In this document: one piece after another, positions 26,725 to 36,644 of the stretch | Numbering within the stretch: position 1 is the stretch's first letter | Layout of the letters: the number at the start of each line of letters is the position of its first letter | Assembly (NCBI RefSeq): GCF_013303125.1 | Contig: NZ_JABTTE010000003.1 | Location: forward strand, 124,001 to 188,000 | Length of the DNA: 64,000 nucleotides | Direction: 5' to 3' | Origin: Calidifontibacillus erzurumensis | GTDB taxonomy: Bacteria > Bacillota > Bacilli > Bacillales > Bacillaceae_J | Program-made: the position numbers and the translations under genes | The notes under the pieces: model-generated | Told to the model about the DNA's origin: nothing | Database searches by the model: none | Seen by the model: the letters and a program-made list of their open reading frames with translations, nothing else

Positions 26725-27192
26725 TTTATTGGATCCTCACCGTATATTAAAAATTTATGAATAGGTCAAATTTGTGACAATATTATGTACCAATTACCAA
26801 TTATACAATAGAATGTCATTTTTGAGAGAAAAAATATTATACCTATTATTACAGGATATAAAATCACTATTTTTCATTAGTGTTGGTATCTCTTCCGTTC
26901 AAATATTCGCACAAAAACAAATCTTATGAAAAATAAGTTTTTTCAGTAAAAAAAGGGGATTTTAATCTTTCACAACCGGAATACAATTGTAAAAAAATGG
27001 GGTGATTTATAAAGTATAGAAACAGAAAAATTCTCCTATCCGATTATTCAAGTATTTATTTCCACACTTTATATTTAAAATTTTTTTGTAAGCCACCACA
27101 ATTTACAAACGGAAGAATATTTAACCCCCTTTTGGAAAACATTAAAAATGTTATTTTCACAAAACTTTCAAATTAAAATAGGAGGGGTTTAA
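26725..27192. other. Non-coding stretch upstream of sspH
   Basis: About 470 bp of AT-rich sequence with no supported frame or RNA. A forespore (sigma-G/F) promoter for sspH would be expected near its end, but I cannot point to convincing hexamers. Confidence 0.4.
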
Positions 27193-27372
27193 ATGGATTG
27201 TCAACGTGCAAAAGAAATTTCCCAATCACCAGTAATGGCTAATGTTACTTATAACGGTGTTCCCATTTACATTCAAAATGTCGATGAAAAAAGAAATACA
27301 GCAAGAATTTATCCGCTTCATGATCCAGAGAATGAACAAGAGGTACCAGTGGCTAGTTTAATTGAACATTAA
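27193..27372 (+). CDS. sspH: Small acid-soluble spore protein H
   Basis: A 59-residue H-type SASP, a minor forespore protein packed in dormant spores. The sequence QRAKEISQSPVMANVTYNG, followed by a PIYIQNV and TARIYPLHDP pattern, matches the family along its full length. ATG at 27193 follows AGGAGGGGTTTAA. The gene marks the organism as an endospore former. It should be transcribed in the forespore; no promoter is claimed. Confidence 0.93.
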   Translation: MDCQRAKEISQSPVMANVTYNGVPIYIQNVDEKRNTARIYPLHDPENEQEVPVASLIEH

Positions 27373-27535
27373 TTTAGACAAAAAATGTAAGAATAACTTG
27401 TAAATGAATCGTTATTACAAGGATGAATAGTAGTAAGTGGATCCTCTCTTAGATGTCTTTTTCCACGTATATTTTTTTAAATCTCATCTAGAAACAGAAT
27501 TCAGACTGAAAATCAAACGGCTTTCACATGTTTAA

Positions 27536-27570
27536 GTCCGAATCAAATAAGATTCGGACAAATTTTATTT
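27536..27570 (+). terminator. Probable terminator downstream of sspH
   Basis: GTCCGAATC (27536-27544) pairs with GATTCGGAC (27551-27559), followed by AAATTTTATTT. It is 160 nt after the stop codon. Confidence 0.6.
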
Positions 27571-27646
27571 GTTGTGATAAGTCATAGCATTTTTAAATGG
27601 TAAATAATATTAATCCTTAAATTTATGGAAAATAGTACTTTGTTAT

Positions 27647-28807
27647 TTAGGCCTCTACTAGTTTTACATTATTTCTTCCATCTCTTTTTGCATAATAAAG
27701 GGCTGTATCAGCAAGATGATAACTATTTTGGAAAGAACCAGAACCTTTAGAGATACCAATACTTACAGTAATATTTATGATTTGGCCTGCTGATTGAAAC
27801 AAATGTGTTTCAATCATATGCCGGATATTTTCAGCAATTTGTTTTGCTTCTATTATACTCGTATTGGGGAGTAGTATAATAAACTCTTCTCCCCCAAGTC
27901 GGGCTAAAATATCAGATTCACGAATTGTATTGGAAAGAATTTTTGCCGCTTCGCATAAAATATAGTCTCCAACTGGATGTCCGTAGTTATCATTAATACT
28001 TTTAAAGAAATCGATATCAAGTAAAAGAACCCAAACTTCTTCATTCTTTTGACGTGAATATTGCAGTTCTTTTTCAAATAATTCAATAAAATGTTGACGA
28101 TTAAATAGACCTGTTAACATATCATGTGTTGCAATAAATTGTAAATATTCATTCTTTTCTTGGAGAATATTTTGTTGTTTTTTAATAATATTTTCTTGTT
28201 TAATGCGAAATTTATAATTTTTCCACATAATCCAAGAGATAAAAAAACCTATTCCTGCTGCAGTAACACTATTTATACGGACATGGTCAAGTAAATGAGG
28301 GATATTTTGTGTCAAAGGAACCATGTTGTAAAATATTAATAAAACGGCTAAATAAAATAACAATCCATATAACGGCGGAATTAAAAATACTACACTAACA
28401 CCTATACAGGCTACTAATAATGGATTTATATTCGTCGTAACCAATTGGTCGCTTACACAAAGAAGTATGCCGAATAACAGATTTACTGAAATTGAAGTAA
28501 ATTGCACAAAATTTATAAGCATTTGATGATGGACTCTATTTTTATCAATCTTATAAGCTAATAAACTTAATGAACCATTAACAACGAGCATGACTGTATG
28601 AATTAAAATAACCAATTTATACCATAGAACAATAATGCCCGGGCCTTTTGGCATATACAATAAAAATAAGACGATATGGACAATATTAATTGAACCCATC
28701 ATCCAACCGATAAGACAAATACGATGAATATTTACAATACTCGCTTCCCTGAAAAAATCTTTATCACTTTTTAAAATTTTCAAAATATTACTTTTGATAA
28801 ATACCAT
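27647..28807 (-). CDS. Membrane diguanylate cyclase with multi-helix N-terminal domain
   Basis: A 386-residue protein with about six N-terminal membrane helices (about 28-195), a short coiled coil and a GGDEF domain (about 225-383). The active motif GGEEF is at 305-309, the substrate segment DIDFFKSINDNYGH is intact, and the inhibitory site RESD (296-299) is present. So it should synthesise c-di-GMP with product feedback. The layout resembles B. subtilis DgcK. The sensed signal is unknown. ATG follows GGGGAATAAT. Confidence 0.92.
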   Translation of the reverse strand: MVFIKSNILKILKSDKDFFREASIVNIHRICLIGWMMGSINIVHIVLFLLYMPKGPGIIVLWYKLVILIHTVMLVVNGSLSLLAYKIDKNRVHHQMLINFVQFTSISVNLLFGILLCVSDQLVTTNINPLLVACIGVSVVFLIPPLYGLLFYLAVLLIFYNMVPLTQNIPHLLDHVRINSVTAAGIGFFISWIMWKNYKFRIKQENIIKKQQNILQEKNEYLQFIATHDMLTGLFNRQHFIELFEKELQYSRQKNEEVWVLLLDIDFFKSINDNYGHPVGDYILCEAAKILSNTIRESDILARLGGEEFIILLPNTSIIEAKQIAENIRHMIETHLFQSAGQIINITVSIGISKGSGSFQNSYHLADTALYYAKRDGRNNVKLVEA

Positions 28808-28893
28808 ATTATTCCCCTAATATTAATTATTATTAATATCTTATATTTTACTAATTTACGATGCAATGAAAATTTATTTTATAATTTCTCATA

Positions 28894-28937
28894 GGCAAAA
28901 AGAAACCCGCTCCTCAATGTTAAAAGAGCAGGTTCCA
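28894..28937 (-). terminator. Terminator of the 126-residue protein gene
   Basis: On the minus strand GAACC-T-GCTC pairs with GAGC-G-GGTTTC, followed by TTTTTG. Confidence 0.75.
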
Positions 28938-28944
28938 TAAAATT

Positions 28945-29325
28945 TTATACGAATGGGTAAAATTGATGGGTATCATAGAAATAGTTAGGTACAACACCAG
29001 GATACATGCTATAAGGAGCAATTCCTGCAAATGGAAAGCCAACTGGTGGTCCACTTTTGTAAAAGATACTATGTGGGATACCTAAATCAATGGTTGGTGG
29101 GCCTCCCATCCAAAAGTTTTTAGGTAGAGCTCCCAATAAGCCATCTAGTTGTTTGGCCATTGCTACAATATTACTTAAACTATACCCGTTTCCGTATAAT
29201 CCCTCACCTATTCCATTCAAAACACCAATTTTAGGCAATGTTCCAATGAAACTGTCCAATTGTTTAGCAATGGTAAAAAGATCCCCAAACCTAAATCTGT
29301 CAAACCCTAGATTTTGATATGGCAT
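28945..29325 (-). CDS. Pro/Gly/Tyr-rich 126-residue protein with an internal repeat, possible spore coat protein
   Basis: I do not recognise the family. Two copies of a ~18-residue unit are visible: FTIAKQLDSFIGTLPKIG (17-34) and VAMAKQLDGLLGALPKNF (54-71). The C-terminal half is rich in Pro, Gly, Tyr and Phe, like many Bacillus coat or morphogenetic proteins. No signal peptide or membrane helix. ATG follows AAAAGGGGAAACGATC and a terminator follows, so it is a genuine single gene. A coat role is only a suggestion. Confidence 0.6.
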   Translation of the reverse strand: MPYQNLGFDRFRFGDLFTIAKQLDSFIGTLPKIGVLNGIGEGLYGNGYSLSNIVAMAKQLDGLLGALPKNFWMGGPPTIDLGIPHSIFYKSGPPVGFPFAGIAPYSMYPGVVPNYFYDTHQFYPFV

Positions 29326-29869
29326 GATCGTTTCCCCTTTTATTAAAAAATACGGTCTACTATCATTTTATGGTGTCATTTGAAATTAGGAAGTTGTCCA
29401 GTATGTAAAAAGGGGCCCTTCTACCATCCAATGTAAAATGATAGGTTTAAATCTTTTTAACATAATTTTTGCTTAATGTAAAAAAATCCTTCTAAGCATA
29501 ATACCTGTAAACACTTTGTTCTATTTTAGAATGTAAGCCTACTCATCTTGCCCGTAACATGTTTAATGAATTTTTCCGTTGTTTTAAAATTCTGTTCAAT
29601 TGTTGCCATAGAACAACTGTATAATTTAAAACATCCCATAAAAAAACTGTGATTGATCCCACATCTATATAATGTAAATAAAGGTAAGCTTCACTCATTT
29701 CAATCGTCATGTCAACATATACAAATATAAGATAAACACCCCTACATCTCTTCCTCCTAACATTTAAAACATATTATATTTTACACTTTACAAATGTTGT
29801 TTTAAAATAGTTCAAGAGATTATTACGGCCAAAATATTCATGTTATATATTAAGGAGGGTTTAAACAAA
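29326..29869. other. Non-coding stretch
   Basis: About 540 bp between divergent small genes. A GGAGG on the minus strand near 29755 is followed at once by ATG-TAG, so it starts no protein. I see no RNA gene or other feature. Confidence 0.45.
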
Positions 29870-30175
29870 ATGAACAAAATTGATATTATCGCCCGAAGAA
29901 TATTAGGGTGGAAACTCAATAGATGGGATCGATGGTATGACCATGAAAAAGGAGTTTTTATTCATGAATCCGAATTTCAACCAGAGGAAAATCTTGAACA
30001 TGCAATGATTATAGTTGAAAAATTAAAACAATTTGGTTTTACATTTACGAAAAAAAGCAACACCGAAGTTTGCTTTGATCATATTTGTGCATCTGGAAAT
30101 ACACTGTCACAAGCAATAACAAATGCAGCATTCGAGATTGCGGATAATCGTTCCATCGATCCAGGTTGGCTTTAG
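29870..30175 (+). CDS. Small protein with phage ABA-sandwich-like domain
   Basis: A 101-residue protein. The segment from FQPEENLEHAMIIVEKLKQFGF to LSQAITNAAFEIADN follows the pattern of the Phage_ABA_S / BC1872-type domain found in Bacillus phages and genomes: a strand, an alpha helix with VEKL, a second strand and a helix with A-x2-A. Function unknown. ATG at 29870 follows AAGGAGGGTTTAAACAAA. It stands alone, with no other phage genes nearby. Confidence 0.65.
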   Translation: MNKIDIIARRILGWKLNRWDRWYDHEKGVFIHESEFQPEENLEHAMIIVEKLKQFGFTFTKKSNTEVCFDHICASGNTLSQAITNAAFEIADNRSIDPGWL

Positions 30176-30206
30176 TCTTTATGAAGATAATATTTTTATA
30201 ATAAAA

Positions 30207-30244
30207 ATACCTACAGACTTTTGCTCGTCTGTAGGTATTTTTTC
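30207..30244 (+). terminator. Terminator after the ABA-sandwich gene
   Basis: ATACCTACAGAC pairs with GTCTGTAGGTAT around TTTTGCTC, followed by TTTTTTC. The rest of the gap up to 30531 shows nothing. Confidence 0.9.
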
Positions 30245-30531
30245 AGTTTTAACAAAATTCCATAAGTTTATTTCTAATATAAGTGACCAAAATCGTAATC
30301 TTTGCCAATTCTGTTTGAAAACAAAATAGAAATAGCAAACTTGTAACTAAATTGAAGGCTCATATCAACAAATTAAACAGAACCTAGACCTTAAACATTT
30401 TTGCAAATAAACAGTATTATTTTAAATTTTTAGTACTTATTTTTTGAAAATTTCCAATATTAAATATATATTATTAATACGAACGTCAATAAAAGATAAT
30501 AAGAAATTACTAAATGATGGGAGAGATAAAA

Positions 30532-32310
30532 ATGAAATTGAAAGCTTCAAAATATGAGTTAATTGAAGTAGCACAAGGCCGGAGACCAGCTGATATATAC
30601 ATTAAAGGTGGAACTGTTATCAATGTATATTCAGGGGAGTTTTTACAACAAAATGTGGCTGTTTATAAAGACTGTATTGCTTACGTTGGTGAGGCCGAAG
30701 ATTCAATTGGTGAAAATACTGAAGTCATTAATGCTGAAGGGATGTATGTTTCTCCCGGATTTATTGAAACACATGCCCACCCGTGGGTTGTTTACAATCC
30801 AATCAGCCAAACTGAAAAAGTATTGCCTCTTGGTACAACTACTACGGTAAATGATAATTTATTTTTCTATTTACATATGGGTCCAAAAGGATTTAAGGAA
30901 ATGGTCAATGATCTTAAACAACTTCCGGGTAATTTTCTCTGGTTAGTTCGACTTATTTCCCAATCTGATTATGATGGTGAGCGAGAATGGTTTAACCAGA
31001 AAGATATCCAAGATCTTCTCCAACTTGATGAAGTCGTTGGTTCAGCTGAAGTTACCCGTTGGCCGCTACTATATAATGGGGATCCCTTCCTTTTAGAAAC
31101 TGTTGAATATATAAAAAAGATTGGAAAAATTGTAGATGGCCATAACGCTGGTTGCTCTTTTGAAAAATTAAACTCAATTGCAGCATCAGGAGTAAATGCT
31201 TGCCATGAAGCGATCACCGCCAAAGAAGCATTTGACCGGTTGCGTTTGGGACTTTGGACAACATTGAGAAATAGTTCGTTACGTCCGGATTTAGCAGAAA
31301 TTATCAAACTTGTGACGGAAGGAAATGTCAATACTAGCCGTATATTGATGACAACTGATGGGCCGCAACCAGCTTTTATTGAGAAGGAAGGTTTTGTTGA
31401 TGGGCTAGTTCGTCAGGCAGTTCAACTTGGTGTTCCAGTAATGACCGCTCTCCAAATGGTAACACTAAATGCTGCAACTTATTTACATCTTGATGATTAT
31501 ATTGGCGGAATCGCGCCGGGTAAAAAAGCAGATATAATTCTATTGCCGAACCTTATTGATTTTCGCCCCGATGTTGTTATTGCCGACGGAAAAGTCGTTG
31601 CAGAAAAGGGACAATTGGTCGTTTCATTGCCAGAGATCGATTGGAGTAAATATGTAATACGGAAACCTTTTGCTTTTAAAAAATCATTTTTGGAAAAAAA
31701 GGAGCTTTACCTTTACCCACATGATGACTCAAACAAACCTGTTCCGGTCATCCATTTTCGCAGTAATGTAATTACTCAAAGAAAGGATATGATCCTACCT
31801 ACAATGAATGGATATGTAGATTTGACAAATCATGAAGGAATTGTTTATACAGCTTTAATAGACCGAAATGGGAAGTGGATAACAAGAGGATTTTTGGAAA
31901 GGTTTGCCGTGGATTTAGAAGGAATGGCTTCCACTTACAATACGACTACTGAATTATTAGTTGCCGGAAGAAATCCAGAAGCAATGGCAAAAGCTGCTGT
32001 ACGTGTTTATGAAATGGGTGGAGGAATTGTCATCGTTGATAAAGATGAAATAATACTAGAAATTCCATTACCTTTGACTGGTATGATGACAACAAGTCCA
32101 TCTTTTAAAACAGCAGTAGAGTATCATAATCAATTATTAGCGGCTGTTCAAGAACGAGGATTTCCTTTCCATGATATTTTATATACATTATTATTTTTAA
32201 CCTGCGACTTCCTGCCTGGTTTACGATTAACTCCTTACGGATTATATGATGTTAAGCCTGATCAAATCGTTAAATATTCGACTCCTCTATATGATGTTTT
32301 TATATGCTAA
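30532..32310 (+). CDS. Adenine deaminase-family amidohydrolase (YerA-like)
   Basis: A 592-residue metal-dependent amidohydrolase with the AdeC layout. The N-terminal beta domain has ADIYIKGGTVINVYSGEF; the metal motif HxH lies in FIETHAHPW; further ligands are in VDGHNAGCS, CHEAIT and MTTDGPQP. A C-terminal adenine-deaminase domain ends with LPGLRLTPYGLYDV. It resembles B. subtilis YerA more than AdeC, whose HxH context is METHLHIES, so adenine may not be the substrate. ATG at 30532 follows GGGAGAGATAAAA. Confidence 0.82.
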   Translation: MKLKASKYELIEVAQGRRPADIYIKGGTVINVYSGEFLQQNVAVYKDCIAYVGEAEDSIGENTEVINAEGMYVSPGFIETHAHPWVVYNPISQTEKVLPLGTTTTVNDNLFFYLHMGPKGFKEMVNDLKQLPGNFLWLVRLISQSDYDGEREWFNQKDIQDLLQLDEVVGSAEVTRWPLLYNGDPFLLETVEYIKKIGKIVDGHNAGCSFEKLNSIAASGVNACHEAITAKEAFDRLRLGLWTTLRNSSLRPDLAEIIKLVTEGNVNTSRILMTTDGPQPAFIEKEGFVDGLVRQAVQLGVPVMTALQMVTLNAATYLHLDDYIGGIAPGKKADIILLPNLIDFRPDVVIADGKVVAEKGQLVVSLPEIDWSKYVIRKPFAFKKSFLEKKELYLYPHDDSNKPVPVIHFRSNVITQRKDMILPTMNGYVDLTNHEGIVYTALIDRNGKWITRGFLERFAVDLEGMASTYNTTTELLVAGRNPEAMAKAAVRVYEMGGGIVIVDKDEIILEIPLPLTGMMTTSPSFKTAVEYHNQLLAAVQERGFPFHDILYTLLFLTCDFLPGLRLTPYGLYDVKPDQIVKYSTPLYDVFIC

Positions 32311-32423
32311 ATTTGTCTTGAATATTTAAAAAAATTTAAGACATGAAACTATCTATCAATTATAATCAAATCATCGTAAAATTGTTTTTTAATATTTTAT
32401 TAGGAAAAGATCGAACCATTTAA

Positions 32424-32460
32424 AACCCAAGAGTGTTAAATTTAACATTCTTGGGTTATT
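32424..32460. terminator. Inverted repeat between convergent genes, probable terminator
   Basis: AACCCAAGA-G-TGTTAA pairs with TTAACA-T-TCTTGGGTT. The T tract is weak on both sides. It separates the convergent adenine-deaminase-like gene and bshB2. Confidence 0.6.
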
Positions 32461-32521
32461 GATTATTAATTTCCAATCTAAATTAGCAATTGTAGATTCT
32501 GCATCTTAAAAATTCTAATTA

Positions 32522-33184
32522 TTAAAATTTATACGTCCAAAACCTTTCTGTGCTAACCCATTTCATAATTTCAGGATTTTTACTCAATAACTTTTCCGGC
32601 AAACGATCCATAACAGCAGATGCTTGCGTTTCATGTGCTAAAATACACGCAATTTTTTTATCCCGAACAGGTGTTACATCAATAACTACATCTGGCTCAC
32701 CTAATTTTTCTACACAATCATGAGAGAATGCCAAACAATGCAATTTTGGACGAGTTTCTTCCGGCATTTGTTTTATTGCATGAACGACAGCGAATCCAGT
32801 TGCATCATGATCAGGATGTACAGCATAACCTGGATAAAATGTAATAACCAACGAAGGTTTCACTTCTTCAATAATACTCCTAAAGCGGTTCGCAAGTTCA
32901 TCAATATCTTCAAATTCTAATGTTTTATCACGTAACCCAAGCATTCGTAAATCAGTTATATCGATAGCCTTTGCAGCATTCAACAATTCTTTTTTTCGAA
33001 TGAATGGGAGTGTTTCCCTGTTGGCAATTGGCGGATTTCCCATATTACGGCCCATTTCCCCAAGTGTGCAGCAAACATAGGTCACTGGCGTTCCTTGTTC
33101 CCGGTATAAAGCGATCGTTCCCGATACACCAAAGGCTTCATCATCCGGATGTGGTAAAATCACTAGCACATGTTTTTCCATCAT
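32522..33184 (-). CDS. bshB2: Bacillithiol biosynthesis deacetylase BshB2 (YojG type)
   Basis: A 220-residue PIG-L/LmbE-fold zinc deacetylase that removes acetate from GlcNAc-malate in bacillithiol synthesis. The zinc motif PHPDDE is at residues 11-16 and HPDHD at about 121-125. Length and the adjacent yojF gene identify the BshB2 subgroup rather than BshB1. ATG-ATG follows AAAGGAGTGTT. It is the last gene of a DUF456-yojF-bshB2 cluster on the minus strand. Confidence 0.9.
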   Translation of the reverse strand: MMEKHVLVILPHPDDEAFGVSGTIALYREQGTPVTYVCCTLGEMGRNMGNPPIANRETLPFIRKKELLNAAKAIDITDLRMLGLRDKTLEFEDIDELANRFRSIIEEVKPSLVITFYPGYAVHPDHDATGFAVVHAIKQMPEETRPKLHCLAFSHDCVEKLGEPDVVIDVTPVRDKKIACILAHETQASAVMDRLPEKLLSKNPEIMKWVSTERFWTYKF

Positions 33185-33242
33185 AACACTCCTTTAGCAA
33201 TCTATCGCTCGAAAAAAAATTGGCAATATATAAAAATAATAA

Positions 33243-33587
33243 TTAAAATGGTTCTGTGCTTATCTGACAAGCAACTGCCAGTTTTCCATTGGAATCATGG
33301 CCCGCTAATAAAAGCCGATTTTTTTCATCTACTGTAAAATGTGTTAAACCTTCTGCATAAACCCAGCCATAATCCATCTTCATCCCGATTCGATAAGGTC
33401 CATTACCGGTAATTTTGGCGTGTTTATATCTGATTAAGCCATTTCGAATATAAGCTCCAACTGTCATTACAGTTTGGTCTTTATGGGAAGCATAAGCTCC
33501 ATTTGTTGTTTCTAAATGCAAGTACAAATCTTTTCCTTTAAATTCATCTAGTTTTTTTTGTACAGCAGAAGGGTTGATGGGTTCCAA
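33243..33587 (-). CDS. yojF: YojF-family protein (DUF1806)
   Basis: A 114-residue protein of the family always found beside bshB2. The core segment DLYLHLETTNGAYASHKDQ is highly characteristic. Molecular function is unknown; it probably assists bacillithiol synthesis. The start is TTG at 33587, 4-5 nt after AAGGAGGATT. An in-frame extension to 33680 lacks a ribosome site and is not part of the family. It ends 58 nt before bshB2. Confidence 0.85.
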   Translation of the reverse strand: MEPINPSAVQKKLDEFKGKDLYLHLETTNGAYASHKDQTVMTVGAYIRNGLIRYKHAKITGNGPYRIGMKMDYGWVYAEGLTHFTVDEKNRLLLAGHDSNGKLAVACQISTEPF

Positions 33588-33717
33588 TACAAATCCTCCT
33601 TCAAGCAATTGTTGTACCTTTTTTAATTGTACATAAAATTTCTTTGAAACTACAACGATTTGGTTTTGGGGGCAGTCCATGAAAAAACTTTAAGAGACAT
33701 TAAAAATGGTATATACC

Positions 33718-34314
33718 CTAAATTACAACATCAATAAAAAACACAATAATCATAATTAGTTGAATGACCAATTTAGCAAAAGTTCCACTTAAAAAAGCAA
33801 TTACCGTAGCAAAAGCTACTTTACTTGAATTGTTAACTGTTTTTTTCTGGACCATTTCGGTAATGAAAACAAACAGAAAAGGGAGAATAATAACACCAAA
33901 GGGAGGAATAACAAAACTTCCTAAAATAAGGCCTAAGGTGGCCGCTCTCATCCCCCACTTAGAGCCACCCGCTTTTTCAACAAAGTGTAAATTTGCTAAA
34001 TAATCTGCTAAAAATAATAATAATGTTAATACAGCAAGCATTGCCCATGTCATCCAAGTTAGTTCATCTGTGTGAATTCCAAAATTGTATAATAAAACAC
34101 CCGCCCAAATCATTAACACTCCAGGAATAATAGGATAAACAAGGCCAATGAAACTAATGATAAAACAAGCAATAATGATGATCCAAAAAATAATGTCTAA
34201 AATGATAACCACAACCTTTTTAATGTAATGAGAAAACTCCCAAGTTAATTCGATAAAAATTTCTCTATGCTTGAAATTATTAAACTTTTTATTTCTTGAT
34301 AAATGAATTGGCAT
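33718..34314 (-). CDS. DUF456 membrane protein
   Basis: About 198 residues with four or five membrane helices. The DUF456 hallmarks are present: SFIGLVYPIIPGVLMIWAGVLLY, ADYLANLHFVEKAGGSKWGMRAATLGLILG and FGVIILPFLFVFITEM. The glycine-rich second half resembles glycine-zipper helices. Function unknown. The start is uncertain: ATG at 34314 sits 3 nt after AAGGG, but related proteins begin near the first helix, about 40 residues later. Confidence 0.75.
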   Translation of the reverse strand: MPIHLSRNKKFNNFKHREIFIELTWEFSHYIKKVVVIILDIIFWIIIIACFIISFIGLVYPIIPGVLMIWAGVLLYNFGIHTDELTWMTWAMLAVLTLLLFLADYLANLHFVEKAGGSKWGMRAATLGLILGSFVIPPFGVIILPFLFVFITEMVQKKTVNNSSKVAFATVIAFLSGTFAKLVIQLIMIIVFFIDVVI

Positions 34315-34884
34315 CAACCCTTTTTGGACCAAGTTTATTGCAGGAAATTTTCACAAAAACACAAAGCACAAATACCTATACATTCCTTATTACTAAAAAA
34401 TTCATGTTGTAAACCGACAAACACACTATTTTCCCCAAATGGTAAATTATAGACTACAAAACATATATTGTCAAAAATAACATTCACAATGTTTGCGTCA
34501 AGCGCTTGCAGGAAATTTTTTCCTTCCAAATCGAAAGCGAATTCACTAATTGAAGGTACTATCTTGATTGATATTTTTCCTGTATAAACCTGTCAACTCT
34601 AGTAATGTCTTATAAATTGGAATATTGGCCAAGTTTTTCAAATAAAAGGGATTGTCTCTAGTTGTTTGTTAAATCACTCTTTCAAATATTTGGATTCCTT
34701 ACTTTTTAATGTTTAATTATTTTCGTTCACCAAGTCCCTCAGCTTTTGTATTACCGATAAATTTCATTTTCAATATAGGGTGTTCACTCCAGCGATTTAC
34801 ATTTTATAATTATTTACGATAAAACCCACTCGATGGTTTCCAAAGTTGATCAAGAAAATATTTTATGAAGAATTTTATGAACCT
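34315..34884 (-). other. Intergenic stretch with an unsupported open frame
   Basis: On the minus strand a frame of about 85 codons (34335-34610) is open but has no ATG and no ribosome site; its product would end in ECIGICALCFCENFLQ. I cannot tell whether it is a decayed gene or chance. Nothing else is visible. Confidence 0.3.
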
Positions 34885-35868
34885 TCATTGTTCGTTCATT
34901 ATTTTTTTTATTTGATCTTTAACTAATGGATAAAAATATTTGGTAGCACTTTTTGTTGTATTTCCCCCAAAAAATGCTGTTCCGGGACATGTTTTGACCG
35001 CAAAGCTTTTTCCATTATCTAGTACCCTCTCCCCTGTTCGCAAATCCCACCAATGGTGATAAGTTATAGTATCAATCGAAGGAGTTAACCCAAATTTTAA
35101 GCAAAGAAGTGCTGTAATGTAAACAATTGTTTCTTTTTGTTCTTTCGTCATCACATCAAAGCCTTTATCAAAATTACCTATGTTTTCAATCATAATTCCT
35201 GCATGATTCGCTTTCCAACCAATGGAACCTTCTGGAGGTATATCAAAAGGTCTTGAGACGGCAATTTTTCCATCTGGGAATGTTGTAATGTTTTGTGCAA
35301 TCATTTTCCAACCTTTTTCCTTCACATGAAAATTTTCCATTCCTTTTAACAATGCAAAATGATTAGTGCCATTAAAATGTTTATAGGATGGTGTCCATGT
35401 ATGATGCTGCTGGATTAATCGAATTTTTCTTTTAAATTTATGGTGAGAAAGCCATTCTTTAAATTCTTCTTTCGTCATAAGAATGTGATTGCCTTTGATC
35501 AACATTTTTTTAGGAGGAATTTTCAATTTCTGTCCTTCGTAAAGGATATTTGTTGAAAGATTATTTGCCGCTTTGATCAATTCAACTGTAGAATGATAAG
35601 CTGATGCAATATTATCAAGTGTATCTCCAGCTTTCACCTGATAAATAATAGGCACCCACAACTTTTGTCCAACGAATAACGAATTTGTCTGCAAACCATT
35701 TGCAATTTTCAGCTCTTTGACAGTTGTATTAAATTTTTTTGCAATTTTCACTAACGTATCTCCTGCCTGAACAGAATATAAATTGGTTGAATCACTTGCT
35801 TCAGCTTGAACAACATTAAAGTTTATCGATACTAAATATAGAAAAAACAAGATGAAGATATTTTTCAT
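34885..35868 (-). CDS. Secreted LysM N-acetylmuramoyl-L-alanine amidase
   Basis: A 327-residue secreted cell-wall enzyme. A signal peptide (about 1-22) is followed by two LysM peptidoglycan-binding repeats (about 30-73 and 75-117, each starting YSVQAGDTL / YQVKAGDTL) and a C-terminal Amidase_2/PGRP-like domain (about 145-320). Zinc-ligand and catalytic candidates are in IQQHHTWTP, NHAGIMIENIG and VKTCPGTAF. It should cut between muramic acid and the stem peptide, in vegetative or spore wall turnover. Single gene. Confidence 0.88.
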   Translation of the reverse strand: MKNIFILFFLYLVSINFNVVQAEASDSTNLYSVQAGDTLVKIAKKFNTTVKELKIANGLQTNSLFVGQKLWVPIIYQVKAGDTLDNIASAYHSTVELIKAANNLSTNILYEGQKLKIPPKKMLIKGNHILMTKEEFKEWLSHHKFKRKIRLIQQHHTWTPSYKHFNGTNHFALLKGMENFHVKEKGWKMIAQNITTFPDGKIAVSRPFDIPPEGSIGWKANHAGIMIENIGNFDKGFDVMTKEQKETIVYITALLCLKFGLTPSIDTITYHHWWDLRTGERVLDNGKSFAVKTCPGTAFFGGNTTKSATKYFYPLVKDQIKKIMNEQ

Positions 35869-36083
35869 CTTTCAACGTTCCTTTCTACGTTCTTTTACAT
35901 TTTAGTCTGCAATATAGAAATCAATTTTTTTCAGTAAAAAATTTCAAATTCTTTCGTTTAATTGACATTTCTTTAGAATAACCTTTGATTTATACGATAG
36001 AGGTAATATTTCTATTTTAAAAGAGAATCATAAAGAATGAATTTATGAAGATAGCCCAAAATATTCTTAAGGAGGTCGAGTAA

Positions 36084-36515
36084 ATGAATCATTTAATGGT
36101 TATCTTTCTTAAATTTGGAATTTGTCTAATTGCATTTGGAATTGGTCTAGATTGGTTTTTTGAAGCTGAATGGACACATATTCTTTGGTTCAGCGGGGTC
36201 ACAACTATTATCTCCTATATTGTTGGGGATCGAATTTTGTTAGAACGCATTGGAAATAGAAATTCATTGATTGCTGACTTTCTCCTGTCTTATATGATTG
36301 TTTGGCTTTTCGGCAGTGTGTTATTAGAAAATTATTTACAAATCGGTTGGGCAAGCATTATTTCTGCAAGCATCATTACTGCAGGTGAGATATTTGTACA
36401 TCGGATGTTATTAAGGTCTACCCAAGCAGAAAAAAGTGATCGTCGTAATCCAACTAAAAATTTTTCCTATGCAATGGAAGCTGCTGAAGAAAATGAACCT
36501 TTTAAAGAAAAGTAA
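36084..36515 (+). CDS. DUF2512 membrane protein (YndM-like)
   Basis: A 143-residue protein with four membrane helices (about 5-22, 30-47, 62-80, 86-106) and an acidic soluble tail. The pattern IVGDRILLERIGNRNSLIADF is typical of DUF2512 proteins of Bacillus such as YndM. Function unknown. ATG follows AAGGAGGTCGAGTAA. Confidence 0.8.
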   Translation: MNHLMVIFLKFGICLIAFGIGLDWFFEAEWTHILWFSGVTTIISYIVGDRILLERIGNRNSLIADFLLSYMIVWLFGSVLLENYLQIGWASIISASIITAGEIFVHRMLLRSTQAEKSDRRNPTKNFSYAMEAAEENEPFKEK

Positions 36516-36530
36516 TAATGTTTTTTTACT

Positions 36531-36582
36531 AGTGCCTTCAAAATTCATTGGTTGGATGACTTTTCATCACTTTGAAGGCACT
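36531..36582 (+). terminator. Long-loop inverted repeat after the DUF2512 gene
   Basis: AGTGCCTTCAAA (36531-36542) pairs with TTTGAAGGCACT (36571-36582); the 28-nt loop can fold further. Only TCTATTAT follows, so termination is uncertain. Confidence 0.5.
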
Positions 36583-36644
36583 TCTATTATATATATATGT
36601 AATTCAATTAGTTTTTTCAAAAGTACATATTCCAGATTTGGTCA

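Noticed and set aside
34335-34610. Open minus-strand frame of about 85 codons with a Cys-rich end
   Set aside because: No ATG, no ribosome site and no recognisable family; kept only as a note for the intergenic stretch.
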